The translations under genes and the position numbers were made by a program. From contig OX638369.1 in the NCBI GenBank assembly GCA_951812925.1, forward strand, positions 43,829,061 through 43,893,060: 64,000 nucleotides of DNA, given 5' to 3'. Below, piece by piece: positions 1-10,872 of the stretch. The DNA is from Calliopum simillimum (lineage: Eukaryota; Arthropoda; Insecta; Diptera; Lauxaniidae). Position 1 is the stretch's first letter. The number at the start of each line of letters is the position of its first letter. The notes under the pieces were generated by a model that saw only the letters and a list, made by a program, of their open reading frames with translations, had not been told where the DNA came from and searched no databases.

Positions 1-65
1 CACTGAACCAGAATCGACCCCCAGGTTCAAATCCCCCAATATCAAACAGAAAAAATCATCTCTTC

Positions 66-1625
66 TTACACTGTGGAACAAAATTTGGTCGCAAAAAGTT
101 TACTCGGATCTGACGGTGCGGGGTGAAAATATAGGCCAAAATAAAAGACCATTTGGCTCAGTTTGTTCAAGTTGGCTCTAGTTTTCAGGAAAAGGCCGTT
201 GGAATTTTGCACCTTGAATTATGTGTTTTTTTTCAATATATCTCGTAAGTTAACTGAGTTTTATAGCATTTGGTGGTGGGGTTTTGTTCGTGTCGTTCAT
301 ATCTACTCTTTCACTACTAAATCAGTCCTTTTAGATGCATTTTTGGCAAGTAAGACCACAAAATTCCCAAAAAAGTGATATTTTTCGCCTTTTATGACAT
401 TCGGCTGAATAGAAACACCCGAGTGGTGGATTTATGCCTTTTAGCCTATAGCCGAGACCCATACGAACACTTTGATATAGTAAATGTTTCATATGGGCAA
501 AAATTTCTCAAGTGAGCCACCTAAGAAATTAAACGTAAAAAAGGCTTTAACAAAATGATGTTTTATAACAACTAGTAAAGAATTTGTAAAAAATTTTTTT
601 TTTGAGATATTTAGCATAGGTCGGGGAATAAAATGGTGTTTTTGATTTGTAAAAAAATGGTTCATTTATTATTGAAAATCCCTATTTCAAAAAGGTGCAT
701 AAAAATAAAGCAACTTCTTCGCCTCTGAGAAAACTATAAAAATTAGTAGGCACTCTACACTTCACAAGAAACTTTATTCCAGAAAAAAAATTGGGGTAAT
801 CGATATTGGTTCATTTAATTTCTTAAAAAAGTACAACATATAGAAATTGCGAATTTTAAAAACTTTTAAAATTGACATACCTCGTAAAGCATAAGTAATA
901 GGAAAAAAATTTGTGAGATTTTTTCGTAAATAACTATGGACCACTATTTTTTCGTATTTGCAGCCCTAAGCGAAATAATTGAAAAAAAAATAATTTTCGC
1001 AACTTTTGACCTTGAATAACTTTTTTTGGGCTTACGATTTTGCAGTGTATTGTTCACACGTTATTTTGTATGCATTAGTGAATACAATTCCGGAAAAAAA
1101 AAAAATTCGTTTGGAACTATTTTTCAAAATTATCCTTATTTGCTTCGGCTAAGGCAACTTGGAAATCGTTCGTTAGCCGATCATTTCCGAAGTGCTCTAA
1201 GGATTTTGAAATTTTTTATTGAAAACATGTTGAAATACGATGTTTAACAGAATTCCGTAAAAAAAAAAATGGGGTACTCGAAAAATTTATTCAAATCACC
1301 CACAGGACAGGCGTGATTATATCAAAGTGTTCGTATGGATCTCGGCTATAGGTTAAAAGGCATAAATCCACCACTCGGTGAAAGTGTAGATATGAACGAC
1401 ACGAACAAAACCGCACCACCAAATGCTATAAAACTCAGTTAACTTACGAGATATAATAAAAAAACCACATACTTCAAGGTGCAAAATTCAAACGGCCTTT
1501 TCTCGAAAACTAGAGCCAATTTGAACAAACTGAGCCAAATGGTCTTTTATTGTGGCCTATATTTTCACCCCGCACCGTCAGATCCGAGTAAACTTTTGGC
1601 GACCAAATTTTGTTCCACAGTGTTA
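66..1625. mobile_element. Foldback DNA element 1 (CAC...GTG ends, TTA target duplication)
   Basis: A long imperfect palindrome. The left arm (69 to about 482) and right arm (about 1318 to 1622) are inverted copies: CACTGTGGAACA at 69-80 is mirrored at 1611-1622, and similarity runs inward with some gaps. The left arm carries about 100 bp (near 310-410) that the right arm lacks. TTA lies directly before 69 and directly after 1622, as expected for a 3 bp TSD. No transposase is visible, so it would be non-autonomous. CACTG ends with a 3 bp TSD recall the CACTA group, but TTA is also the PIF/Harbinger target, so the superfamily is open. Confidence 0.75.
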
Positions 1626-1789
1626 TACTAGCTAAAATTGTACGTTTTTATGTTCGTTTTTTTGTACTTTTTTCTGTGCCAATATTTTTTCTCGAAAACG
1701 GCTACAGCTACTTTAATGAAACTTGGAATAGCGTTAGATATTAGCATACAATGAAGAATGAGCTTTGAACTTTGTAAATGCTGACCAGG

Positions 1790-2790
1790 CGGCGCTGCAC
1801 AACCCTAAATTTTAAATTTGATTTAGTCATAACTTGCAAACCATACAAGATATTTGGATAAAATTTGGTGAGCGGATACGACTTAATAATACCATGTAAC
1901 AGACAAAAAGTGGGCGGTATCGAAGAGGTGCAACACCCACTTTTTAGCCCTTGAAAAGTTTGATTCAAAATTACTCGAAAACGATTCCAACAATTTTAAT
2001 GAAAATTTAGGAGATGTTACCACTGCAAACAAGGATTAATATACGCCGTTATATTCAGAAAACTCGCTGAAGGGCATGGCACCGCCCACAAAAATATAAA
2101 AAGGTATAAAAAAAACTAATAAATCAAACATTCTGAAACTAATTGTGAGGAGCCTACTTGCTATAAGGCATCTCTGATCTCTGGGCGAAATATCGCAGTT
2201 CCGCGTGGAACCTCCCATACAAGCAAAATACGTAAAATGCTATTTCTCGCAAATGTTACAAGATATTTTAATGAAATTCGGTATGTAGGTACTGCTTATC
2301 AATGCCTTGTAATTACCAAAAAGTGAGCGATATCGAAGAAGTAACACGTCCACTTTTTAACCATTGAATATTTTGATTCAATATTACTCAAAAACGACGC
2401 CAACAATTTTAATGACAATTTAAGAGATTGTACCCCTGAAAACAAGTATTAATATGTGATATGCCGTTATATTAAGAAAACTCATGGAAGGGCGTGGCAC
2501 CGCCCCCAAAAATACAACACGCTATAAAAAGAAAACTACTAAAGTAATCTTTCTGAATTTAACTGCAGGGAGTCTACTTGCTATTAGGCACCTACGGCCT
2601 AAAAGAACCTCCCATACAAGTAAAACACATTAAATGCTATTTCTCGCAAATGGTACAAATTATTTTGATGAATTTGGTATGCGGATCTGGATCATGAGTA
2701 TCTAAAACATAACGAAAAATAGGATTTGTTCAATAATTGCCACGCCCACTTTTTATCAAAATAAAAATTTTGGTTAATAACTCAGGCACA
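1790..2790. repeat. Tandem repeat, about 410 bp period, roughly 2.3 copies
   Basis: Several landmarks recur in order and direct orientation. AACGAYKCCAACAATTTTAATGA is at about 1980 and 2393, GGGC(A/G)TGGCACCGCCC at about 2072 and 2490, and GCTATTTCTCGCAAATG at about 2237 and 2634. Spacings are 398-418 bp. Units carry GC-rich GGGCGTGGC/CGCCC blocks in AT-rich DNA, like several other repeats here. No coding content is supported; short ORFs inside are chance. Confidence 0.7.
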
Positions 2791-3664
2791 AAAAAAATGA
2801 AATGAGTATTTTAATTCTTATATGCGGTCTCATGTACTTTTTAACGTTGAATCCGTCTTCATCAGGAGAACTGTCATTATACCTTGCTTGAAGTTGGAGA
2901 AAACGCTGTGTTCAGTCTTACAGCGTATGTACAAGAAAAGGTGTTATTTTTAAATGGTCATAACTATAAAATAATACTTCAAGCCCCACAAATTGGTCAA
3001 TTATTGAAATTAAGTAAAATGGTCGATTTGCTTCATTTCTGCTTTGGACCCTTTACTCCAAAGTATAAGATTTGCCCTTTGGAAGTCCCGGAAGAAGTTG
3101 AAATTTTAAAAAATTAATGAAGTCAAGAGCTTTCGTCCTACCTACCCATACGAATCTGCAAATAAAAACACGTGCTAATGCCTGAAGGTAGCACTCGGTT
3201 AAATAAATTTATCCGAACCAATCACTTAATACAGATGGCATCAATATTCTCGCAATAATAAGTTACTACATACGTAATTTCTAAGTAATTTAAATTTAGT
3301 TTACTAGTATTCAAAAATGCAAAGAGATACCCTCTTTGCATAGAACCATCATAGCAACTAGTTTGTGAACTTTAAGGTAATCCAGAAGGCAGTAAAGCAT
3401 ATATTTTATAAATTTATTCTAAATATATTTGGTTTTCATTTAATATTTTCAATTTTGCATAAATCTTAAACTTTTCCGATTTTAAGATTTTCTACCATTT
3501 CGGAGAAACCGACCGAGAAACCTAGATTCAGACATTCCCAAAACATATTCAACATGTTTATCAAATATTTTCGGCGGCCAATATTTGGTTTCTGAAAAGT
3601 TTTGGGCGACATTTCTTTTATGAGTTTCTCTATTTTAAATTGATTTTCTCGTTTAATTATGTGT
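2791..3664. other. Non-genic stretch with one unassigned short ORF
   Basis: AT-rich DNA with no recognised element. One 77-codon open frame on the plus strand (2884-3117) has a fairly protein-like composition and ends in an acidic tail, but I do not recognise it and there is no start context, intron or homologous neighbour to support a gene. It could be a scrap of an old transposon. Confidence 0.4.
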
Positions 3665-4301
3665 CCCACAAGCTGTCAAGCGAAATTGCAGATGAACTGG
3701 CTAAAATAGCATCAAACCAAAATGCCCTATTGGCTGACCTTTCAATAAAAAAACCCATTAGCGTAATCAAGGGAAAAATCGAAAATAAATGTATTCAGCT
3801 TGCTAATTCTAGATGGTCAAATCTTCAAAGTTGCAATCATATTACATCTATTTGGCCATCATATAGTATAAATCGTACTAAGTTTTTAATAGCAATGGAG
3901 AAACATAATGTACGGATCTTAATCGGTGCTATTACTGGACATTGTGCCATGGGAATCCATGCATCTCGTTTAGGTTTCTCAAACATTGGCGACATTTGTA
4001 GAAGTTGTAAAGACCCTGATATGAAACAGTCTTTCATTTCTTTTGTGAATGTCCAGCGCTTGCGCTTAGACGTAGAAAGAATTTTGGTCATTTCAATTTG
4101 GAATCGCTTGACTCACTGTCTGAGGTTTGTCTTAAATCCATATGGAAGTTTATATGTACATCCAAGTGGTTCTCTTAGACTTTCTCTGCTAAAGCTCTTA
4201 GTATCGGGTATACAATGGGCCCTTTCTCGAGGCCTAAGTTAATGATGACAACGTGTTCATCTCCCGGATCTAACCTAACCTAACCTAACCCACAAGCTGT
4301 C
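3665..4301 (+). mobile_element. 5'-truncated RNase H non-LTR retrotransposon with 13 bp target duplication
   Basis: CCCACAAGCTGTC occurs at 3665-3677 and again at 4289-4301, exactly bracketing retrotransposon sequence that ends in four to five CCTAA units (about 4270-4290). The first one or two C's at the right copy could belong to the tail, so the duplication is 11-13 bp. Together these are the marks of target-primed reverse transcription with 5' truncation. The pre-insertion site reads straight through from 3664 to 4302 once one duplicate is removed. Only about 610 bp of the element's 3' end is present. It is a diverged relative of the copies at 7341-8579 and 21189-22355. Confidence 0.85.
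3678..4242 (+). pseudogene. C-terminal fragment of retrotransposon ORF2 (end of RNase H plus zinc-finger-like tail)
   Basis: Coding similarity begins exactly at the element's truncated 5' end with SEIADELAK, matching the GNEIADEEAK motif around the last catalytic Asp of RNase H in the copy at 7.7-8.4 kb. It continues through a GAITGHCAMGIHASRLG block and a CRSC pair equivalent to GAITGHC...CRWCNK in the other copy. After that the frame departs (the expected H..C.C block is absent), so a frameshift lies near 4030. The in-frame ATG at 3640 is upstream of the insertion point and is spurious. No catalytic core remains, so it cannot be functional. Family: RNase H-bearing I/R1/Loa-type elements, inferred from motifs only. 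Confidence 0.75.
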
Positions 4302-5343
4302 TTTGGTTGAAGCTTTTCTTGAATCATTAATAAAATTTTTCTTCCATCTAAAATCAGGAATAGGTATCAATTTCACTTATATAACAACTTGTACACTCCT
4401 GAAAATCAAAATCATCTTAATCCTGTAACATCAATACTATCATATTATGAATTCCGATTCTTATTATTGTAATTGTAATTGTTGTTGTTGTTGTTGCCAT
4501 TATCCTAACACTTCATTTAATATCGAACATACATTTCTTGAGTGTTTATACATCCTCAGAGCCTCTTTACACTCGTAATTGTATATCGTATATCGAGTGT
4601 CAAGGTATATTTCTGTTTTTGTTATTATTATTTTGCAGTTTTGTATCTTAAGATGTTTATTTTCGCTTAATTAGCGTTAATGATAAACGACAAACCGATG
4701 AAAAGAAAGAAAACAAGAGATGCCACACCGCAACCATGGCTCTAATTAAACCCTTAGCTGCTGATGTACACGCGTATAAAGCTAAAGAACGGGGTTAACT
4801 ACTTAATACCCCGTTAGGCCTTAGTTACTTGCAATCTTTACATTTGTTATTAAAGGGTAAAATGTTTGAAATGGATATATGTATTCTTGTGATAGATTTC
4901 ATTTCTATCTCTGCATTTGTGTGTTAACTTGTATTTGTTACCTTGGTGCATTAGTGCTGTTGGTAATGAGCCCTGCGGTCAAATGGTAACGGTAAAAAGG
5001 ATTTTGCAAAGGCAACATAAGAAATTCTTTTTGTACGATTTATTTGATAAAAACAGTAGAGGTTTCTGTAATCAAAGTGTGAAAGTGTTCTTGGAAAAAA
5101 CTTTTCTCTGCACTGCTAATTGAGTTTATTCTCTGTAGAATCATAAGGATGTCTGAATTATTTGCGCATTTAATTAACTCAATTAAGTTAGATGAAAAAA
5201 TTTTACACATTTTAAATAAAATTTTTCGAGTAAGATGCACTACTCCCTAGATGTGTGTCATATGTTCAAGCTTTAAACTGTTTTTAAAAGATAAACCTAC
5301 TCTCCGATATTTTCAAAATTTTTTGATAACTTGATTTTGGCGA
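4302..5343. other. Intergenic-like DNA, no gene seen
   Basis: AT-rich sequence with a short (GTT)n run near 4480-4496. No coding similarity, no long inverted repeat and no recognisable RNA gene. The ORFs at 4917-5123 and 5040-5240 overlap on opposite strands and look like chance frames. Confidence 0.4.
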
Positions 5344-6171
5344 TTACACTGTGCAACACAAAAATTTGAATATGATCTCAATAATTTTTTTTGACTAACT
5401 AAGGGTCGCTGATTCCGAATCTGGTAGCTGTTTGCCCCTATTACGTCTGAAATCCGAGTTATCCTTGATTTAAAGTGCAGAAAACAATATTTTCAGACAT
5501 GTGGCGTACATCCGTGAAGTATTGTAGTTTACTTTTGTTAGTTGCATTGAATAGTACTGGTCTTCCTCTTTAAATCATATTCTTAACTTTTCCAATTGCA
5601 TCATTAATTTCCAAGATATCATCTTTTGAAATAAAGGTTTAGGGGAGATGTGTGTACCTTGGTCCGCTTTTCAGTTTTTTCAATGTGCTGGATTTTCCCA
5701 AAAAGTTTCTTTAGTTTTTCGATTGACTTATGTTTCTACAATACTTGCAGCATCAAATGACGTGACAACGATATTTCTGTCTTACCATTGAGTAGAAATA
5801 TTGCCTTTTCAGTTCCAATTTCATACGGTCCAAGGTACACCATGCAAGTGTACCTTGTGCAAGGGATTTGCGATGCCATTACTTCAATAGATGATATCTC
5901 GGAAACTGATGATCCAATTGGAAAAATTAAAGTTAAAGAGATAAGGCTATTCAATGCCGCTAACCAAAGTGAACTACACTACTTCCTTGAAGTACCCCAC
6001 ATGCCTAAAAATAGCGATTTCTGCGCTTTACATCAAGGATAACTCAGATCTCAAACGTGATAGGAAAAAACGGTTGCCAGATTTGGCTTCAGCGACCTAA
6101 GTAGATGTAGTTGAAAAATGTTATCGAGATCATATTCGGATTGGTTTCCCTCTATTTTTTACACTGTGTTA
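5344..6171. mobile_element. Foldback DNA element 2 (CAC...GTG ends, TTA target duplication)
   Basis: An 822 bp near-complete palindrome (5347-6168) centred near 5757. GAATATGATCTC at about 5368 is mirrored at about 6124. The segment around 5595-5635 (CAATTGCATCATTAATTTCC and onward) is mirrored at about 5885-5925, so the arms run almost to the middle. Ends are CACTGTGCA on the left and TACACTGTG on the right. TTA sits immediately outside both ends (5344-5346 and 6169-6171). The left terminus resembles that of element 1. The 84-codon frame at 5788-6042 lies wholly inside one arm and is not a gene. Confidence 0.75.
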
Positions 6172-7340
6172 TTGGCATAGAAGGTGCTACGCCTTCATAA
6201 CCGAATTCACCTGGTATGTACGAAATTAACTTAAATTATCTTAAGTAACGCTTGAAGTGCGGAATTTTTTTGAATTTTTCTTGTGTGGGAGGTGCCACGT
6301 TCTTTTGTCTAAGTTCGCCAAGTTTTTGTTCAGAACTTGCCTTTACTGTTTCTAGCAATTGTATATAGAATTCTGGTTGCATTCTCATCAATAATGTTAT
6401 AAAAATAGCATTTCAAATGGTTTTATAATATAAGCAGTGAGAGTGTTCGTTACCTGATTACGCTCATTTTCAATCCTCTAAAGTTCGGGAAACAAAGTGA
6501 ATATACCCTGAGTGTATGGTATAAAGAGTGTGGGGTAAAATAATTTTTGTAATTTTTCAAAAATTTATGTCTCTTGAACTTTTTGATCCTCTCTATGTAG
6601 GCCGTTATACGTGTATGTAAAAAATTTCATTTTACGATATATCGGGGAAAAAAAGTGATAAAAGATTTTTAAAGGAAAAGATAAGCTCTTTCAAGTACTT
6701 TATCAGGTTTTATGGCTTGAACTGCCTTCATTTAAAAAATTTTGCGAGACCCAATAATCTTAAAAAAATATACTTATACACTGAAAAAAGTTGAGACAGT
6801 CGAAAAAATGTAGTAAAGCCGGAGAACTTGGACAAAAATCGTAAAATATGGAACAGTCGAAATACGGTAAAAAAGGGCACGTTTTTAATAAACCACAAAA
6901 TGTTAAATATTTGAAGAATATTGAAAGATCAGAAAAATGTTTTAAAAAATTTAAACCTTATGAAAACATACTACAAAAATTGTTAAAGAGGTCGAAATTT
7001 ATTGAACATTTTTTAAAAACTTTGAAAATCTTCAAATTAGAAAATTTTGGTAGGTCGAGAATTTCCAAGATTTGTTTGAAAAAAAAAATACTAACTTTAA
7101 GCCTATTGGTTATTTCCTAAGAAATATGCCAAAAAGGAAGAAAGACGTTTATGGGTTTTTATTACAGAAGTCGGTAAATGGGACATTTAAGAAGAAAAAA
7201 CCGCGGAGTGCTATTAAATTAGGGAGCGGAAATCGGAGAGGGCGGGAGGGGAACGCACCCTTTACAATATTTGCACTATACATATCTAGCGAACGAAGCA
7301 AAATTTAAATTTTTTTTCAAGAAAACTTTTTGTAGAGACT
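6172..7340. other. AT-rich non-genic stretch
   Basis: No recognised gene or repeat boundary. Lysine/phenylalanine-rich open frames at 6848-7308 reflect poly(A)-like composition. A short GC-richer patch near 7220-7260 has no identifiable function. Confidence 0.35.
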
Positions 7341-8579
7341 TATATATCCCATCCTAAGCTGACACACTGGATATACTGCACTATCGTAAGGCCTATTTTG
7401 TTATATGGAGTATTTGTCTGGTGGAACGCACTTGAAAAAAAATCTCTCTTAAAACGATTAGAAAGAATTCAACGATTTATGTGCTTGAGCATTACGGGTG
7501 CTCTAAAAACTACATCAGCAGAATCATTAAATGTAATACTTAACATGCTTCCTATTGACTTGAATGCGAAAGGAGTAGTCTTTAAAACTGCGATCCGACT
7601 GAAAGAAGTTGAGGGTTTCAGCTTTAGAGAATTCGGACGGTTTTCATTCCCACCTATAATACATCTTTAAAGTATAAATTGCCACAATACTGTAGTATCT
7701 TTCAAGTTGAGTTGGAGGCGATTAGTATAGCGACGGAACATGTAATGGCGAGCAGAAGCGTCGATAAGGTAAATTTTTATGTTGACAGCCAAGCTGCCCT
7801 TAAGTTCCTTACAAACTATATAATTAAATCCAAGTCAGTCCTTCGATACTACAATCTACTTCAAACCCTCAGCTATAAGTTTGAAACATGCCTGAACTGG
7901 GTACCTGGTCACCAAGGTATAGAGGGCAACGAAATTGCTGATGAAGAGGCAAAAGCAGATGTGCTACTCGATGGTGAATCGTTAACCGTATCACTTCCTT
8001 TACAGCACCACAATTTTATATATCAGAAATCGCTTAACTGTGAGGCTAACCTAAAATGGATCAACTCAAATACTAGCAAAATAACCAAAAATTTTTCCTC
8101 AACTTTCTGTAAAGATAAAACCGACTACCTTCTCTCTGTATCTTGCAAAACATGCAGAACTGTTGTAGGAGCCATCACTGGACACTGTCTTATTGGTTAT
8201 CATGCTCATAGAATGAGCATTCTAGCGGATAGTAGGTGTCGGTGGTGTAATAAAGACGAAGAGGAGAATTTGGAACATCTACTGTGTTTTTGTCCAGCGC
8301 TTTGCAGAACCAGATTTAAAACCCTTGGACAAATATTTTTTAACAATCTTGAAGAACTTTCAGATACTGGTCTAAAACAAATAAAAAACTTCGTAATGGC
8401 TTCTAAAGCCTTCACGCTTAAATCTGAAGAGGGCTGAAACCCCATTATTACATCTAATTAATTACATCTACGCGACTCAACATCCGGGATGATGTGGTAT
8501 CACTATGGACCTTTTTGGTCTATGTGTGGCTAATTTTCCGCCACTTAAATCTAACCTAACCTAACCTATATATCCCATC
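7341..8579 (+). mobile_element. 5'-truncated RNase H non-LTR retrotransposon, plus-strand copy
   Basis: TATATATCCCATC at 7341-7353 recurs at 8567-8579 and brackets the element, a 13 bp TSD. The 3' end (about 8551-8566) is a short run of CCTAA units. The 3' UTR (8438-8550), including the GTGGTATCACTATGGACC region, is shared with the minus-strand copy at 21.2 kb. The element keeps the end of the RT/connection region and RNase H and lacks everything upstream. Confidence 0.88.
7354..8437 (+). pseudogene. ORF2 C-terminal remnant: RT thumb/connection region, RNase H and zinc-finger-like tail
   Basis: The first part (about 7378-7650) encodes VRPILLYGVFVWW and a downstream RIQRFMCLSITGAL block, typical of the region after the reverse transcriptase palm. 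The second part (7679-8437) is RNase H: the ELEAIS Glu, the YVDSQAAL Asp and the GHQGIEGNEIADEEAK Asp are present. Then comes GAITGHC and a CRWC...EHLLCFCPAL zinc-finger-like tail. About 200 bp present in the minus-strand copy, including the first RNase H Asp (TDGSK), are deleted near 7650. A stop and frame change join the two parts there. Non-functional. Confidence 0.85.
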
Positions 8580-10872
8580 GAAATAGCTAAAAAAAAACGG
8601 AAATTTCGAATTCTTGTGTTTTTTTACTGTTTTGCCTTAACTTTTTTAGGGTCAGAGATAAGTAAAAAAAATTTTCAATATGAAAAAAGTAGATAAAATT
8701 TCCTTTATAATGCTTTATTAAAAAAATTCTTATGTAAAAAATGGACCGAAGCATGGCTTCTCGAACATGGAAATTTTGTTTATGCGGTTGGAAAAACGAT
8801 TTTTACTCAAAACCCAGGCTTCTTACAAAAAAAGTTAATAAGGCAAAAAATGCTTACAATTATTTTTCAGAATTTTTCGGAACTATTTTCAGTTTTTGAA
8901 AAATTATAAAATGTCCCCAAAAATTCTTAAAAAAATCATACAAATTCCTTGAATGATTCTAAGCATTTTTTGTCGACGCCTTGGTTTTGAGTTAAATGAT
9001 ACCATGGAGTGAGAAATCATTGGAGAATCTACATACGATTTTAAACTTTCATGTATCATGTGAAAGTGGTCATAACTTTATAAGACAAAATCATACAAGA
9101 CCAGTTCATAACTCAATTTGAAGACGAAAAATAGTACTAAGTGATGCATTTAGTAGAAAAGAGCAAAACAAATTTAGTACATCCTATATGAGCCCTCTAT
9201 ATCTCCTCAAAAATCGTGTTTTCAAACATTTAGGCTAGAATATCTCAAAAACCATACGTGATAGAGCAGTTTCGAGACCAGATTCAGATTCTGTACCGAC
9301 AACTAAAGAAAAAAACTATTTATGTTTTATTTTGTTGTATCTTTTAAAGTGTACCGTTTTTCGACCTCTTTTTAAAAAATGGTAAACACAAGATTTTAAA
9401 AATAGTTTTATTTAGTAGTTCTTGCTCAAAAGAAAACAGCTGTGTGTAGTAACCAACGCCGAAGCACTAAAACGTCAGGTTCGTAGACTTAAAGTCCAGA
9501 ATTATCTCCATAGGTACTAATTCCGATTGGCAAATTAATTTTCTCAAATTCTGCATTATTCTCAGAACTAAATTAACTACGGACTATAAAATTTTAAAGT
9601 ATTTCGCTTCAAAATTTGTTCATAAATTGAAACAGTTGTTAAAATTTCTTTACCCTCACTAATGCCTAATCGTTTGGTTTACATCTTGTCCAATATGTCA
9701 CATTTGTCGCGTTCGTCTTTCACTTTTCAAAAGCACACATACTTTTGTGATAAACATTTATCGGCCAATCTAAATCTGCTTATCAATCATCAGCAAATTA
9801 TTACTCATAAATATTCATTATGATCCTTACATATGAGTACTATTTATTCTTTTATATTGCAACATCATCAGTTGACCACTTTTGTTGGGCCACTAAATCC
9901 ACACCCAACATAAACCGCCCTCCCCGCTCAATCTCGAAATCTCTATAAAAATGATAAATCTTTAGATTTCTGCTGATTTTGACTTACGCGAAAAATCTCT
10001 AACGCAAAATGTTGCAGCCATTAATCAAACTATTAGCAGCATGACACACCCCTTTGCACCCCCATCTTGAGTAGATAGGCATTAGCATCATGCTACGCTT
10101 GCATTTTTATTTGATTTTCAGCTACAGATCCCAACCTCTGTGTTGCCAATTTCCAACTTCACTATAAAAAAAAACTCTTAAGTAATCGAGACGAAATTTA
10201 TTACCGTACCGTACGCGTAACTTCAAATCTGTTGCAACTTGCAAGAGATTTCCACTTTGCTCTCGCACTCAATAATCATGATAATGTGTCCTGTAATCAA
10301 CTAATAACGTCCTTGTCAGGGTTGTTCACAATGCGCATATTGTAATCTGCTTTTGTGCCTCAAATTGAATTTAACGCGCAATATTTTCGAAAATGCAATT
10401 CATGAGCTGTTCATTGATTTTCGCCCCCCCTGTTTTTTTGTGTAGTCGGCGTCAGTATTCATTGCTTCACGCTTAAGCTCATTGTAGTTTAGCGAGAGCT
10501 GCCTGCATGCCTGTGTTGTAGTTGCTAATGTACAATAATCCTCCCCTGGTTGGGTTTTTGCATCAGAAACACATGTCACAAAAATAATGTTCATGTTTTC
10601 TATGAAGATTTTCATAAAATGCGCAACACATACCAACCAAAAACACTTGGTGGCATGATAAGGCAAATAATCAAAAGGTGCTTTCGATGATAATCAAAAT
10701 ATGTGCGATACACACTCGAGTTATCAACATATTAAGTACATATTTGCTAAGTAGAAGCATTAAGCACGAAATGCGAAATTCTTAAAATTTATCTACCGAT
10801 TTCATTCATTGACTGATGGATAAAATCATCCAAAGGGTAATTACATTAAAAATTTAAAAAATTTCCCGAAGA
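8580..10872. other. Intergenic-like DNA, part possibly unique host sequence
   Basis: 8580-9420 is poly(A/T)-rich and resembles decayed repeat arms; the phrase GATTCTAAGCATTTT near 8956 recurs in the hairpin at 39.3-39.7 kb. From about 9650 to 10860 the composition is less simple, with mixed sequence, few homopolymers and scattered ATAAA/TTATC motifs, and looks more like unique non-coding DNA. I see no exon, tRNA or promoter I could defend. Confidence 0.35.

Noticed and set aside
2884..3117. 77-codon plus-strand frame as a host gene
   Set aside because: Protein-like in composition, but with no recognised domain and no supporting context; kept only as an unassigned ORF in the gap entry.
4266..4291. 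Telomeric (TTAGG)n tract
   Set aside because: Only a few units, located at the 3' end of a retrotransposon copy inside its target duplication; the same tail is on two other copies.
5788..6042. 84-codon frame with protein-like composition
   Set aside because: It lies inside one arm of a palindromic element and overlaps an opposite frame; no domain recognised.
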